Assembly: GCA_003527405.1 (NCBI GenBank)
Contig: DPXH01000013.1
Span: forward strand, 1 to 8,457
Reading direction: 5' to 3'
From: Candidatus Sediminicultor tertius
Lineage (GTDB): Bacteria > Atribacterota > Phoenicimicrobiia > Phoenicimicrobiales > Phoenicimicrobiaceae
DNA length: 8,457 nt
Each line of letters opens with the position of its first letter. Position 1 is the first letter of the stretch. The notes under the pieces are model-generated. The model worked only from the letters and a program-made list of their open reading frames with translations. It was not told where the DNA came from and ran no database searches. Below, piece after piece: positions 1 to 5,738 of the stretch. Made by a program: the position numbers and the translations under genes.

Positions 1-209
1 TCAAGTCTTCTGTTCTTGCCAATTGCCTCTATGTCTGCTAAAATACTGTTAAAGCCGTTTTTATGGTTCTTGAATTTAAGGGGTTTCCTTAATTCCAGAC
101 CACGATAATCAACGAACCGTGCCCACTGTGTTTTCTTGGCGATATCTACTCCAACTATTAGTGTGCTTGGGGTTATGGCTTCTAACTTTTGAATACTACG
201 ATTTTTCAT
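1..209 (-). CDS. IS110-family transposase, N-terminal part (cut by window edge)
   Basis: This is the start of a DEDD-type transposase of the IS110 family, which recombines circular element intermediates with target DNA guided by a bridge RNA. The visible 69 residues run from ATG at 209-207 to the left edge without a stop, and the C-terminal part is outside the window. The segment LIVGVDIAKKTQWARF (residues 17-32) is the hallmark first strand of the RuvC-like fold, with Asp22 as the first catalytic acid of the DEDD set. It is followed by the usual 'DYRG' turn and a 'F.N...GF' stretch. The start is fixed by an AGGAGG site at 225-220, 10 nt upstream. That site sits inside a long hairpin (219-279). 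The gene points away from the maltose operon on the same strand. Family assignment is fairly firm. Whether the element is intact cannot be judged. Confidence 0.87.
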   Translation of the reverse strand, partial: MKNRSIQKLEAITPSTLIVGVDIAKKTQWARFVDYRGLELRKPLKFKNHKNGFNSILADIEAIGKNRRL

Positions 210-421
210 TTACTTAAGACCTCCTGATTACTATAATTTTTGTGCGTTTCTAAGGCACACATCAATCATAGCAGGAGGTTTTTTAATTTTCAAAGTCCAT
301 TTTCACGCATTACAGGAATGCTTAAGCAACAGTTTAAATTTATGTAAATGATAAGTCTGTTCACTTATTAAAATATTTAGCCTTAACAATAACCAAGGTG
401 GGTCTACCATGTCAGATCACC
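210..421 (-). ncRNA. Candidate IS110 bridge-RNA region (structured noncoding end)
   Basis: No open reading frame of note occurs here. The stretch lies immediately upstream of the transposase on its strand, where many IS110-group elements encode the bridge RNA. Several inverted repeats are visible: 397-400 with 418-421 (inner pairs 403-405 with 414-416); 351-356 with 363-368, a perfect 6-bp stem around a 6-nt loop; 307-311 with 317-321, a perfect 5-bp stem around a 5-nt loop; and the RBS hairpin 219-279. In minus-strand RNA, TTAAG/CTTAA and TAAAT/ATTTA pairs can enclose the 351-368 stem, leaving asymmetric internal loops that recall bridge-RNA guide loops. Exact ends, promoter and guide sequences cannot be assigned by eye, and the call rests on position and foldability only. 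Confidence 0.3.
219..279 (-). promoter_or_regulatory. Hairpin sequestering the transposase ribosome binding site
   Basis: In minus-strand RNA the arm ACCTCCTG (279-272) pairs with CAGGAGGT (226-219). CTATGATT (271-264) pairs with AATTATAG (238-231), including one G-U wobble. TGTGC (259-255) pairs with GCACA (245-241) around a 9-nt loop. That gives 21 base pairs with a 4-nt bulge and a small internal loop. The whole AGGAGG site of the transposase (225-220) is buried in the lowest stem. The wobble pair would be an A-C mismatch in plus-strand RNA, so the structure is better formed in the transposase-sense transcript. The likely effect is low translation of the transposase. Alternatively the hairpin is the 3' part of the element's noncoding RNA. 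On the plus strand the same palindrome is followed by six T residues (279-284) and might stop antisense transcription. Confidence 0.62.
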
Positions 422-439
422 AATGTAAGCGGTTACATT
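422..439. promoter_or_regulatory. LacI/CcpA-type operator palindrome
   Basis: The site is a perfect inverted repeat, AATGTAA-GCGG-TTACATT, whose only break in symmetry is in the central four bases. The core TGTAAGCGGTTACA matches the classic LacI-family/cre operator pattern TGNAANCGNTNNCA, with the central CG. The LacI-family regulator encoded at 7906-8457 is the obvious candidate to bind it. It is oddly placed, about 60 bp downstream of the last operon gene and next to the insertion sequence. It could instead fold as a small RNA hairpin (7-bp stem, 4-nt loop) at the start of an IS noncoding RNA. The palindrome is certain; the binding role is inferred. Confidence 0.6.
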
Positions 440-466
440 ATTTACTAAACAAAGAATATTTTTTTA

Positions 467-496
467 AATATATTAACTTATATAATGCAGTCTAAA
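467..496 (-). promoter_or_regulatory. Possible minus-strand promoter above the operator
   Basis: A TTTAGA box (496-491) and a TATATT box (472-467) are spaced by 18 bp. This sigma-70-like arrangement would start transcription near 460 and place the operator at 423-438 about 20-40 bp downstream, a good position for a roadblock repressor. The surroundings are very AT-rich, so chance matches are likely. It would drive transcription into the IS110 end. Confidence 0.22.
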
Positions 497-499
497 TAT

Positions 500-1906
500 T
501 TAATATAAATTAATAGAGAGGATCCTAAAATTATTAGCAGGGGCTTTTATACTAAGTTCATTTTGATTTATTGCAAAAGGACTTCTTGTACCGCCAAAGA
601 TATCCTTTATTTTTAGCCTTTCCCCTGTTTTAATTTCAGGAAGGAAAATATTAATTTCCTCGTTTTTGGATGAATTATTAAGAGCTACAATTATTTTTTC
701 TTCATTTAATTGTCTTGAGAAACAATAAAGGTTGTCACGCTGATACAAGGGTTTAAAGTTACCTCTTCGTAAAGCCTGACTTTCCCTCCGAAGTTTAATT
801 ATCTTTTTGTAAAAATTTAGTAAATCAATATCTTGTTGATTTTTATCCCAGATCATTGTCCTTCTACAATCTGGGTCTTCACCACCCATCATACCCACTT
901 CATCGCCATAATAAATTACCGGAGCACCGATATAAGTCATTAAAAAAATTAAAGCAAGTTTCATTTTTTTAACATCCCCGACACATAAAGTTAAAAACCG
1001 GGGCACATCGTGACTGTCTAAAAGATTGAACATAAAAAGATTTGTCCAATCTGAATAGGTTTGTCGAAAACTATAAAGTTGCTGATTAAATTCCTTAGCA
1101 TCTATAACTTTTTTGATAAAAAAATCTATAATTAAATCTCGTAATTTATAATTCATCACGGCATCGAGGGACTTGCTTTTAAACCAAGAGGTAGCAACTC
1201 CCATAACTTCTCCCATTACATAAGCATCTTTTTTAACCTCCTTAGCTGCTTCCCTAATTTGCTTTACAAAACTCGGATCCATATATTCTACGGTATCCAA
1301 TCTCCAACCATCAATATCAGCTTCTTTAATCCAGTATTTAACTACTTTTAATAAATACTCTCGAACTTCAGGGTTATCGGTATTAAATTCTGGCATCAAA
1401 GAGCATCCCATCCAGCAACGATAGTTGGTCTCCGGATATTTAGTAATGGGAAATCCTTTTAAAGTAAACCAATTACAATATTTTGAATCTGAGCCTTTTT
1501 CTATTACATCTTGAAAAGCCCAAAAGGTATCTCCACAGTGATTAAAAACACCATCCAGGATTATCCGTATTTGACGCTGATGAAGCTCTTTCACCAATCT
1601 CTTTAAACTATCCTTATTCCCAAAGCTTGGATCTATCTCATAATAGTCAGTTGTATTATATTTGTGGTTAGAAGGTGATTTAAAGATCGGATTCAGATAG
1701 AGGGCATTTACTCCTAACTCTTCCAGATATGGCAACTTACGAATGATACCCTCTAAGTCACCGCCAAAGAAGTTATTCCTAGTCGGTATATCTCCCCATT
1801 TACATATATTTCTCGGATCGTTATCTAAATTCCCATTATAAAATCTATCTGGAAAAATCTGATAAAATACAGCATCTTGAACCCAATCAGGGGTTTTAAA
1901 ATCCAT
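500..1906 (-). CDS. Cytoplasmic GH13 alpha-glucosidic hydrolase (cyclomaltodextrinase/neopullulanase-like)
   Basis: This 468-residue enzyme has no signal peptide and should hydrolyse imported maltodextrins or cyclodextrins in the cytoplasm. It begins directly with the GH13 barrel (YQIFPDRF, residues 15-22) and lacks the N-terminal CBM34 domain usual in cyclomaltodextrinases. The conserved regions are present: region I DGVFNH (118-123); region V MPEFN (171-175); region II GWRLD with nucleophile Asp204; region III GEV with acid Glu233; region IV SHD (298-300); then YYGDE (332-336) and DPDCRR (344-349), typical of the cyclomaltodextrinase/neopullulanase group. The NGNLDND stretch (24-30) resembles the calcium site of that group. 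Region II reads TVEY where VANE is usual, so specificity may differ. The start is one base beyond the malG stop and is served by the G-rich GGGGGTGA site in the malG 3' end, so translation is probably coupled. No convincing terminator follows. Confidence 0.9.
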   Translation of the reverse strand: MDFKTPDWVQDAVFYQIFPDRFYNGNLDNDPRNICKWGDIPTRNNFFGGDLEGIIRKLPYLEELGVNALYLNPIFKSPSNHKYNTTDYYEIDPSFGNKDSLKRLVKELHQRQIRIILDGVFNHCGDTFWAFQDVIEKGSDSKYCNWFTLKGFPITKYPETNYRCWMGCSLMPEFNTDNPEVREYLLKVVKYWIKEADIDGWRLDTVEYMDPSFVKQIREAAKEVKKDAYVMGEVMGVATSWFKSKSLDAVMNYKLRDLIIDFFIKKVIDAKEFNQQLYSFRQTYSDWTNLFMFNLLDSHDVPRFLTLCVGDVKKMKLALIFLMTYIGAPVIYYGDEVGMMGGEDPDCRRTMIWDKNQQDIDLLNFYKKIIKLRRESQALRRGNFKPLYQRDNLYCFSRQLNEEKIIVALNNSSKNEEINIFLPEIKTGERLKIKDIFGGTRSPFAINQNELSIKAPANNFRILSINLY

Positions 1907-1907
1907 T

Positions 1908-2765
1908 TTATTCTTTCACCCCCCCTCGAGTAAGTCCTGAAACAAGCTGATTCTGCAACAGTAAGAAAATCATCATAATAGGAAATGCTCCGATAATTGA
2001 AGCAGCTGCAAATGCACCCCACCTGGTAGAGTACTGGCCAGTAATAAAAAGACGTAAACCAACTGCTAAAGTATAATTCTCTTTACTACTTAAAAGTATA
2101 CTGGCTAGGATAAAATCAGAATAAGTTCCGATAAATTGAAGAATAAAAATAACTGCCAATATTGGCCTGGCAAGTGGTAGAATTATACGGATAAAAGATT
2201 GAAAGTGAGTAGCACCATCAATCATTGCTGATTCCTCTAATGAATAGGAAATAGTATCAAAATAACCCTTCATTAACCACATATTAAACCCCATTGCTCC
2301 TCCTAAATATACCATAATAAGGCTAATATGCTGATTCAGCCCTAACCAGGAAATATATTTGCCAATATTTAGCAATAATAGATAAATAGCCACCATAGCT
2401 AACATCTGAGGAAACATTTGAACCAGAAGCAGACTCAAAAGACCAGTCCGTCTTCCTTTAAATCTAAATCTTGAAAAAGCATAGGCCCCCAAAGCAGCTA
2501 AAATTACTGTAAATAAAGCAGTAACCCCAGAAACCTTTACACTATTTAAAATCCATAACCCAAATGGATGTTGTTTATTGGTAAAGAATTCCACATAATG
2601 ATTCCAGGTATAATTTTTAGGAATTAGACTCTGCCCTAGCAATGTATTAGCAGGATTTATCGAAGCAGAAAATATCCAGATAACGGGAAACATTGCAAAA
2701 CCAATAACGGTCCAAATTAAAATATGTCTTCCAAATGCACCAACAGGGCTATGTTTCCTATACAT
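1908..2765 (-). CDS. malG: Maltose/maltodextrin ABC transporter permease MalG
   Basis: This is the second membrane subunit of a type I maltose importer. It pairs with MalF and docks a MalK-type ATPase on its cytoplasmic side. The 285 residues match the usual MalG length. About six membrane segments are visible, near residues 14-34, 77-98, 107-133, 148-165, 200-222 and 253-272. The EAA loop EESAMIDGATHFQSF (177-191) contains the invariant Gly184 and is the coupling helix for the ATPase. The short C-terminal tail after LVSGLTRGGVKE is MalG-like. Its start overlaps the malF stop by 8 bp, with a strong GAGGAGG site lying inside the malF 3' end (2775-2781), so the two subunits are probably made in coupled amounts. 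The codons for R-G-G-V near the stop contain a run of seven G residues that also serves as ribosome binding site for the next gene. Confidence 0.93.
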   Translation of the reverse strand: MYRKHSPVGAFGRHILIWTVIGFAMFPVIWIFSASINPANTLLGQSLIPKNYTWNHYVEFFTNKQHPFGLWILNSVKVSGVTALFTVILAALGAYAFSRFRFKGRRTGLLSLLLVQMFPQMLAMVAIYLLLLNIGKYISWLGLNQHISLIMVYLGGAMGFNMWLMKGYFDTISYSLEESAMIDGATHFQSFIRIILPLARPILAVIFILQFIGTYSDFILASILLSSKENYTLAVGLRLFITGQYSTRWGAFAAASIIGAFPIMMIFLLLQNQLVSGLTRGGVKE

Positions 2766-4311
2766 TTTTACTGACCTCCTCTAATGCTCTAGTATAGTGG
2801 AAACCAATAGCACTAATAACAGCAATAATAATAAAAATTATCAGAGATACTGCGGAAGCTAAACCCCATTGATTTCCACGGGCACCCTCAAAGGCAAGTC
2901 GATAAGTATAGGAAATTAGTATATCTGTTGCACCAGCAGGGGTTCCCGCTCCTGGAATAGCAGGCCTACCTTGAGTAACCAGGTAAATAACGTTAAAATT
3001 GTTAAAGTTAAAAGCAAAAGAACCAATAAGTAAGGGCGCCAGAGAAACCAAAAGTAAAGGAAAGGTTATACTTTTAAATTGCTGCCACCTACTTGCCCCA
3101 TCAATAGCAGCAGCTTCACCTAATTCAAAAGGTATGCTTTGTAAGGCTCCGAGAGTAATAATCATCATATAAGGAAATCCAAGCCATAAATTAACAACAA
3201 CCACTGCTACCTTAGCCCAAATTGGGTGTTGTAGCCAGGGTATAATGACTTGAAATAAATTATTTAAAATTCTATTAATAATTCCTACTTCAGTATTAAA
3301 GAGACCACACCATATTAAACAAGAAATAAAGCCAGGAATAGAATAAGGTATAATTAATAAAGTTCTATATATTTTTCTAAGCTTCATATAAGGATCATTT
3401 AATATTATAGCAAGGGTTAATCCTAAAGCAAAAGTAGTTATTACGCTCAAAAAAGCCCAGAGAAAAGTCCAACCAAAAACCCTTAAGAATGGACCTGAAA
3501 TTTGCGGACTTCTAATTAACTTGGTAAAATTTTTGAAGCCTATTTTCACCCTAAACCCAGGAGTTAATCTTTCTCCATCTTCAGAAATAAAATAGCCCTC
3601 AATGTCGTGATAGATTTTCCCATTTTCTAAATCCAATAATCTATCCAGAGAGGGATCAAATTGATATTTTTTATTACAAACTATAAACTCCGTAAGGTTG
3701 GCAAGTTTAATAATATACTCATCTTTTTTAAATCTTAAATTTTGAAGCTCATTTAGACTTTGAATAATCTGAATTTTATCTAACTTTTTATAATTATCAA
3801 ATTGATCTATAATGCCATCTTTATCTTGATCGATAAATCTTGGATCAGAAAGATCCACTTTTACTATTATTTTTTTATTTTCGCAAAGATAAGCTTCCTC
3901 TTCAGGAGAGAACAAAATTATCTTTATCTCACCAGAATCATTCTTAAATGCCTGAAAAGTATAGCTAACACTATCTTTGGGAAAATAAACTTGGTTCTCA
4001 AATTGTTCTATTGCCTGTTCTTTATTTAAAATATGCCCTGTTCCATAATTTGTAAACGAAACGTAAATAGTATAAAAAATAGGATAAATCACCATAATTA
4101 CAAGAAATATTAAACCAGGAACCATATATCTAAAAGGATAAGCTCTTTCTGAAAGAAAAATATAATTTATAATTATAACTCCTAAGCTAAGAATCCCTCC
4201 TACCCAGTAGTAGCCATCGAATATAATTGTAATAATTGACCAAATAGCTAAGGCATCTAATATACCTAAAAATATAATCTTTAAACTAATTGAAAACAAG
4301 GGCTTTTCCAT
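2758..4311 (-). CDS. malF: Maltose/maltodextrin ABC transporter permease MalF
   Basis: This is the MalF membrane subunit. It has three N-terminal membrane segments (about residues 10-31, 38-54 and 64-86), a large extracytoplasmic P2 domain (about 87-276) and five further segments, the eight-helix plan of E. coli MalF (514 residues there, 517 here). The EAA loop GEAAAIDGASRWQQF lies at 398-412, followed by the FAFNFNNFN segment (432-440) typical of MalF. The P2 domain contains DQDKDGIID (161-169), an EF-hand-like calcium loop. I chose the ATG at 4311-4309 because GGAG (4321-4318) sits 6 nt ahead of it. The in-frame ATG at 4323 would add MEII but has no Shine-Dalgarno, and its own sequence overlaps that site. 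The gene lies 66 bp after the malE stop, past a strong hairpin, and overlaps malG. Residues are numbered from the 4311 start. Confidence 0.93.
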   Translation of the reverse strand: MEKPLFSISLKIIFLGILDALAIWSIITIIFDGYYWVGGILSLGVIIINYIFLSERAYPFRYMVPGLIFLVIMVIYPIFYTIYVSFTNYGTGHILNKEQAIEQFENQVYFPKDSVSYTFQAFKNDSGEIKIILFSPEEEAYLCENKKIIVKVDLSDPRFIDQDKDGIIDQFDNYKKLDKIQIIQSLNELQNLRFKKDEYIIKLANLTEFIVCNKKYQFDPSLDRLLDLENGKIYHDIEGYFISEDGERLTPGFRVKIGFKNFTKLIRSPQISGPFLRVFGWTFLWAFLSVITTFALGLTLAIILNDPYMKLRKIYRTLLIIPYSIPGFISCLIWCGLFNTEVGIINRILNNLFQVIIPWLQHPIWAKVAVVVVNLWLGFPYMMIITLGALQSIPFELGEAAAIDGASRWQQFKSITFPLLLVSLAPLLIGSFAFNFNNFNVIYLVTQGRPAIPGAGTPAGATDILISYTYRLAFEGARGNQWGLASAVSLIIFIIIAVISAIGFHYTRALEEVSKNV

Positions 4312-4317
4312 TATTAT

Positions 4318-4321
4318 CTCC
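4318..4321 (-). promoter_or_regulatory. Ribosome binding site deciding the malF start
   Basis: GGAG, 6 nt before the ATG at 4311-4309, favours that start over the upstream in-frame ATG at 4323-4321, which is preceded only by an A/T-rich stretch. Confidence 0.6.
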
Positions 4322-4340
4322 ATTTTAAATTAAGAATGGA

Positions 4341-4370
4341 ACCAGCCTCCTTATTTAAAAGAAGGCTGGT
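4341..4370 (-). promoter_or_regulatory. Intercistronic hairpin between malE and malF
   Basis: ACCAGCCT (4370-4363) pairs perfectly with AGGCTGGT (4348-4341) in the transcript, an 8-bp GC-rich stem closing a 14-nt loop just after the malE stop. No uridine run follows on the minus strand (TTCCATTCTT), so it is not a standard terminator. Maltose operons commonly need much more binding protein than permease. A stem here would protect the malE 3' end from exonucleases, or cause partial termination, and so lower malF-malG expression. Confidence 0.6.
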
Positions 4371-4377
4371 GTTTTCT

Positions 4378-5574
4378 CTACTCTCCCTGTATAGCCTTTT
4401 TCATATGTTCTACAGCATCTTTCAAGGCTTGCTCCGGCCCTAATTTCTGATTTACAATAAGCTCAAGAGCATCTGCCCAAGCTCCCCAAACCGAAGCCAT
4501 TTCTGGAATTTTAGGCATAGGTATTCCATCAGCAGCACTAATAGCAATCCCTTTTATATCTGGATTTTCAGATACTTCCTCTAATGCAGGTAAAAAAGCT
4601 GGAGGTCTATTTGCTCGTTCATATAACTTAAGCATTGTTTCTTTGGTAGCAACAAAGTCAATTAAAAAGGTTCTGGTTAATAGCTTATTTTCACTAAAAG
4701 CACTTACCATACACCCCTGTACACCTACAAAAGGCTTTGCTACTTGTCCATCAATGGTTGGAATTTTAGCTATACCATAATTTATCCCTGCTTCTCTAAT
4801 CCCCTCAATTGTCCACGGACCAGCTATCATCATTGCTAATTTGCCTTCATTAAAAAGACCTATTACAGTCTGATAATCAGCTCCTGGAACCTCAATACCT
4901 TCTTGTACTAACCTAAGCAGAAGATTTGCACCACGAATAGCTCCTTCACTTGCCAGACCTATATCTAAGGGATTGGCAGTTCCATCCGGATTTTCACCAA
5001 ATATATAACCACCAGTAGCACTTAACAAAGGAAAGGAATGATATGGGTCAGGCATTTGAATCAGAAAACCATATTCTCCCTTTTCTCTATTAGTTAATCC
5101 TTTAGCAATAGTGATAAGCTCTTCAAAAGTCGCAGGGGGTTCTGGTACTAAATCCTTGTTGTAAAAAAGAGCTACAGCTTCTGTGGCATAAGGAAGTCCA
5201 TATAATTTACCGCCGTAAGTAAATGCCTCCAAGGAAACCGGAACAAATTTAGATCTTAACTCTGTAAATAAACTAATAGGTTCAAGAAGCCCGTTTTCTA
5301 TTAGTTCGCCAATCCAGTCATGGGCTCCAATTATCAAATCCGCCCCCTCCCCTGCCGGGCCCGCAGTAGTTAATCTACGGTGGGGATCTCCAACTTCTTG
5401 GACTTCTACTGGAATGTTATATTTTGCAGTAAACTCCTTGCCCACCTCCTCTAAGACAGGTGCTCGATCTGCATCACACCAGATAAGAAGTTTCCCCACT
5501 TCAGAAGCGCTGGCTATACTTATCAAACCTATCAACATCATCAATACAAGAAAAACTGTCAAAAATTTCTTCAT
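4378..5574 (-). CDS. malE: Maltose/maltodextrin-binding periplasmic protein MalE
   Basis: This is the extracytoplasmic solute-binding protein (family 1) that delivers maltodextrins to MalF-MalG. The 398 residues begin with a classic signal peptide: a KK pair, a hydrophobic core and the motif ASA at 21-23, with cleavage expected after residue 23. No lipobox cysteine is present, so it should be free in a periplasm rather than lipid-anchored. The mature N-terminus GKLLIWCDAD aligns with the GKLVIW start of E. coli MalE, and the segment ADLIIGAHDWIGEL (78-91) corresponds to its D-I-I-F-W-A-H-D region. The GPWTIEGI motif (252-259) and the PYATEAVALFYNKDL segment (127-141) are also typical. Translation starts from a strong AAAGGAGG site, with 8 nt between AGGAGG (5588-5583) and the ATG. 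The 164-bp upstream gap may hold its own promoter, and a stabilising hairpin follows the stop. Confidence 0.93.
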   Translation of the reverse strand: MKKFLTVFLVLMMLIGLISIASASEVGKLLIWCDADRAPVLEEVGKEFTAKYNIPVEVQEVGDPHRRLTTAGPAGEGADLIIGAHDWIGELIENGLLEPISLFTELRSKFVPVSLEAFTYGGKLYGLPYATEAVALFYNKDLVPEPPATFEELITIAKGLTNREKGEYGFLIQMPDPYHSFPLLSATGGYIFGENPDGTANPLDIGLASEGAIRGANLLLRLVQEGIEVPGADYQTVIGLFNEGKLAMMIAGPWTIEGIREAGINYGIAKIPTIDGQVAKPFVGVQGCMVSAFSENKLLTRTFLIDFVATKETMLKLYERANRPPAFLPALEEVSENPDIKGIAISAADGIPMPKIPEMASVWGAWADALELIVNQKLGPEQALKDAVEHMKKAIQGE

Positions 5575-5702
5575 TTTATTTTCCTCCTTTAAATTTAAAA
5601 ATATTTAATGAAACACCCAATTAATTATTCCTTAAATTTTCTTTTTACCACCCCCCTTTTTTTAAAATCTCTACTTTTCTTGTATGTGTTTGCTTTGCTT
5701 AT

Positions 5703-5731
5703 ATTTTATCTTCTATATATTTTCCTAATAA
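5703..5731 (-). promoter_or_regulatory. Weak promoter candidate upstream of malE
   Basis: TTATTA (5731-5726) and TAAAAT (5708-5703), 17 bp apart, lie just after the amylase stop and would give a leader of about 120 nt before malE. The rest of the 164-bp gap (5575-5738) contains only an A7-G6 purine run on the minus strand (about 5648-5665) and A/T-rich sequence. I found no LacI-type operator in it. With this base composition the match is weak. Confidence 0.22.
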
Positions 5732-5738
5732 GTATGAG

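Larger units (their letters stand above)
1..421 (-). mobile_element. IS110-family insertion sequence, transposase-proximal end (partial)
   Basis: The transposase start and the structured noncoding stretch upstream of it are the visible part of an IS110-type element. The right boundary is uncertain and lies somewhere between about 290 and 421. IS110 elements usually lack terminal inverted repeats and obvious target duplications, so no boundary can be read directly. The limit used here is set just left of the operator palindrome at 422-439, which looks like host DNA. The far end of the element is outside the window. Confidence 0.5.

Noticed and set aside
457..476. A/T-only inverted repeat after the last operon gene as terminator
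   Set aside because: The stem contains only A-T pairs with a bulge and no clean U run follows; too weak to call.
1825..2022. Minus-strand open frame across the malG/amylase junction
   Set aside because: It is out of frame with both genes, each of which has strong family motifs through the region.
3802..4029. Plus-strand open frame opposite the malF P2 domain
   Set aside because: It lies wholly within a clear gene, has low-complexity F/I/Y-rich content and no ribosome binding site; it reflects AT-rich antisense sequence.
5414..5608. Plus-strand open frame opposite the malE start
   Set aside because: It is antisense to the MalE signal peptide and mature N-terminus, with no recognisable motif.
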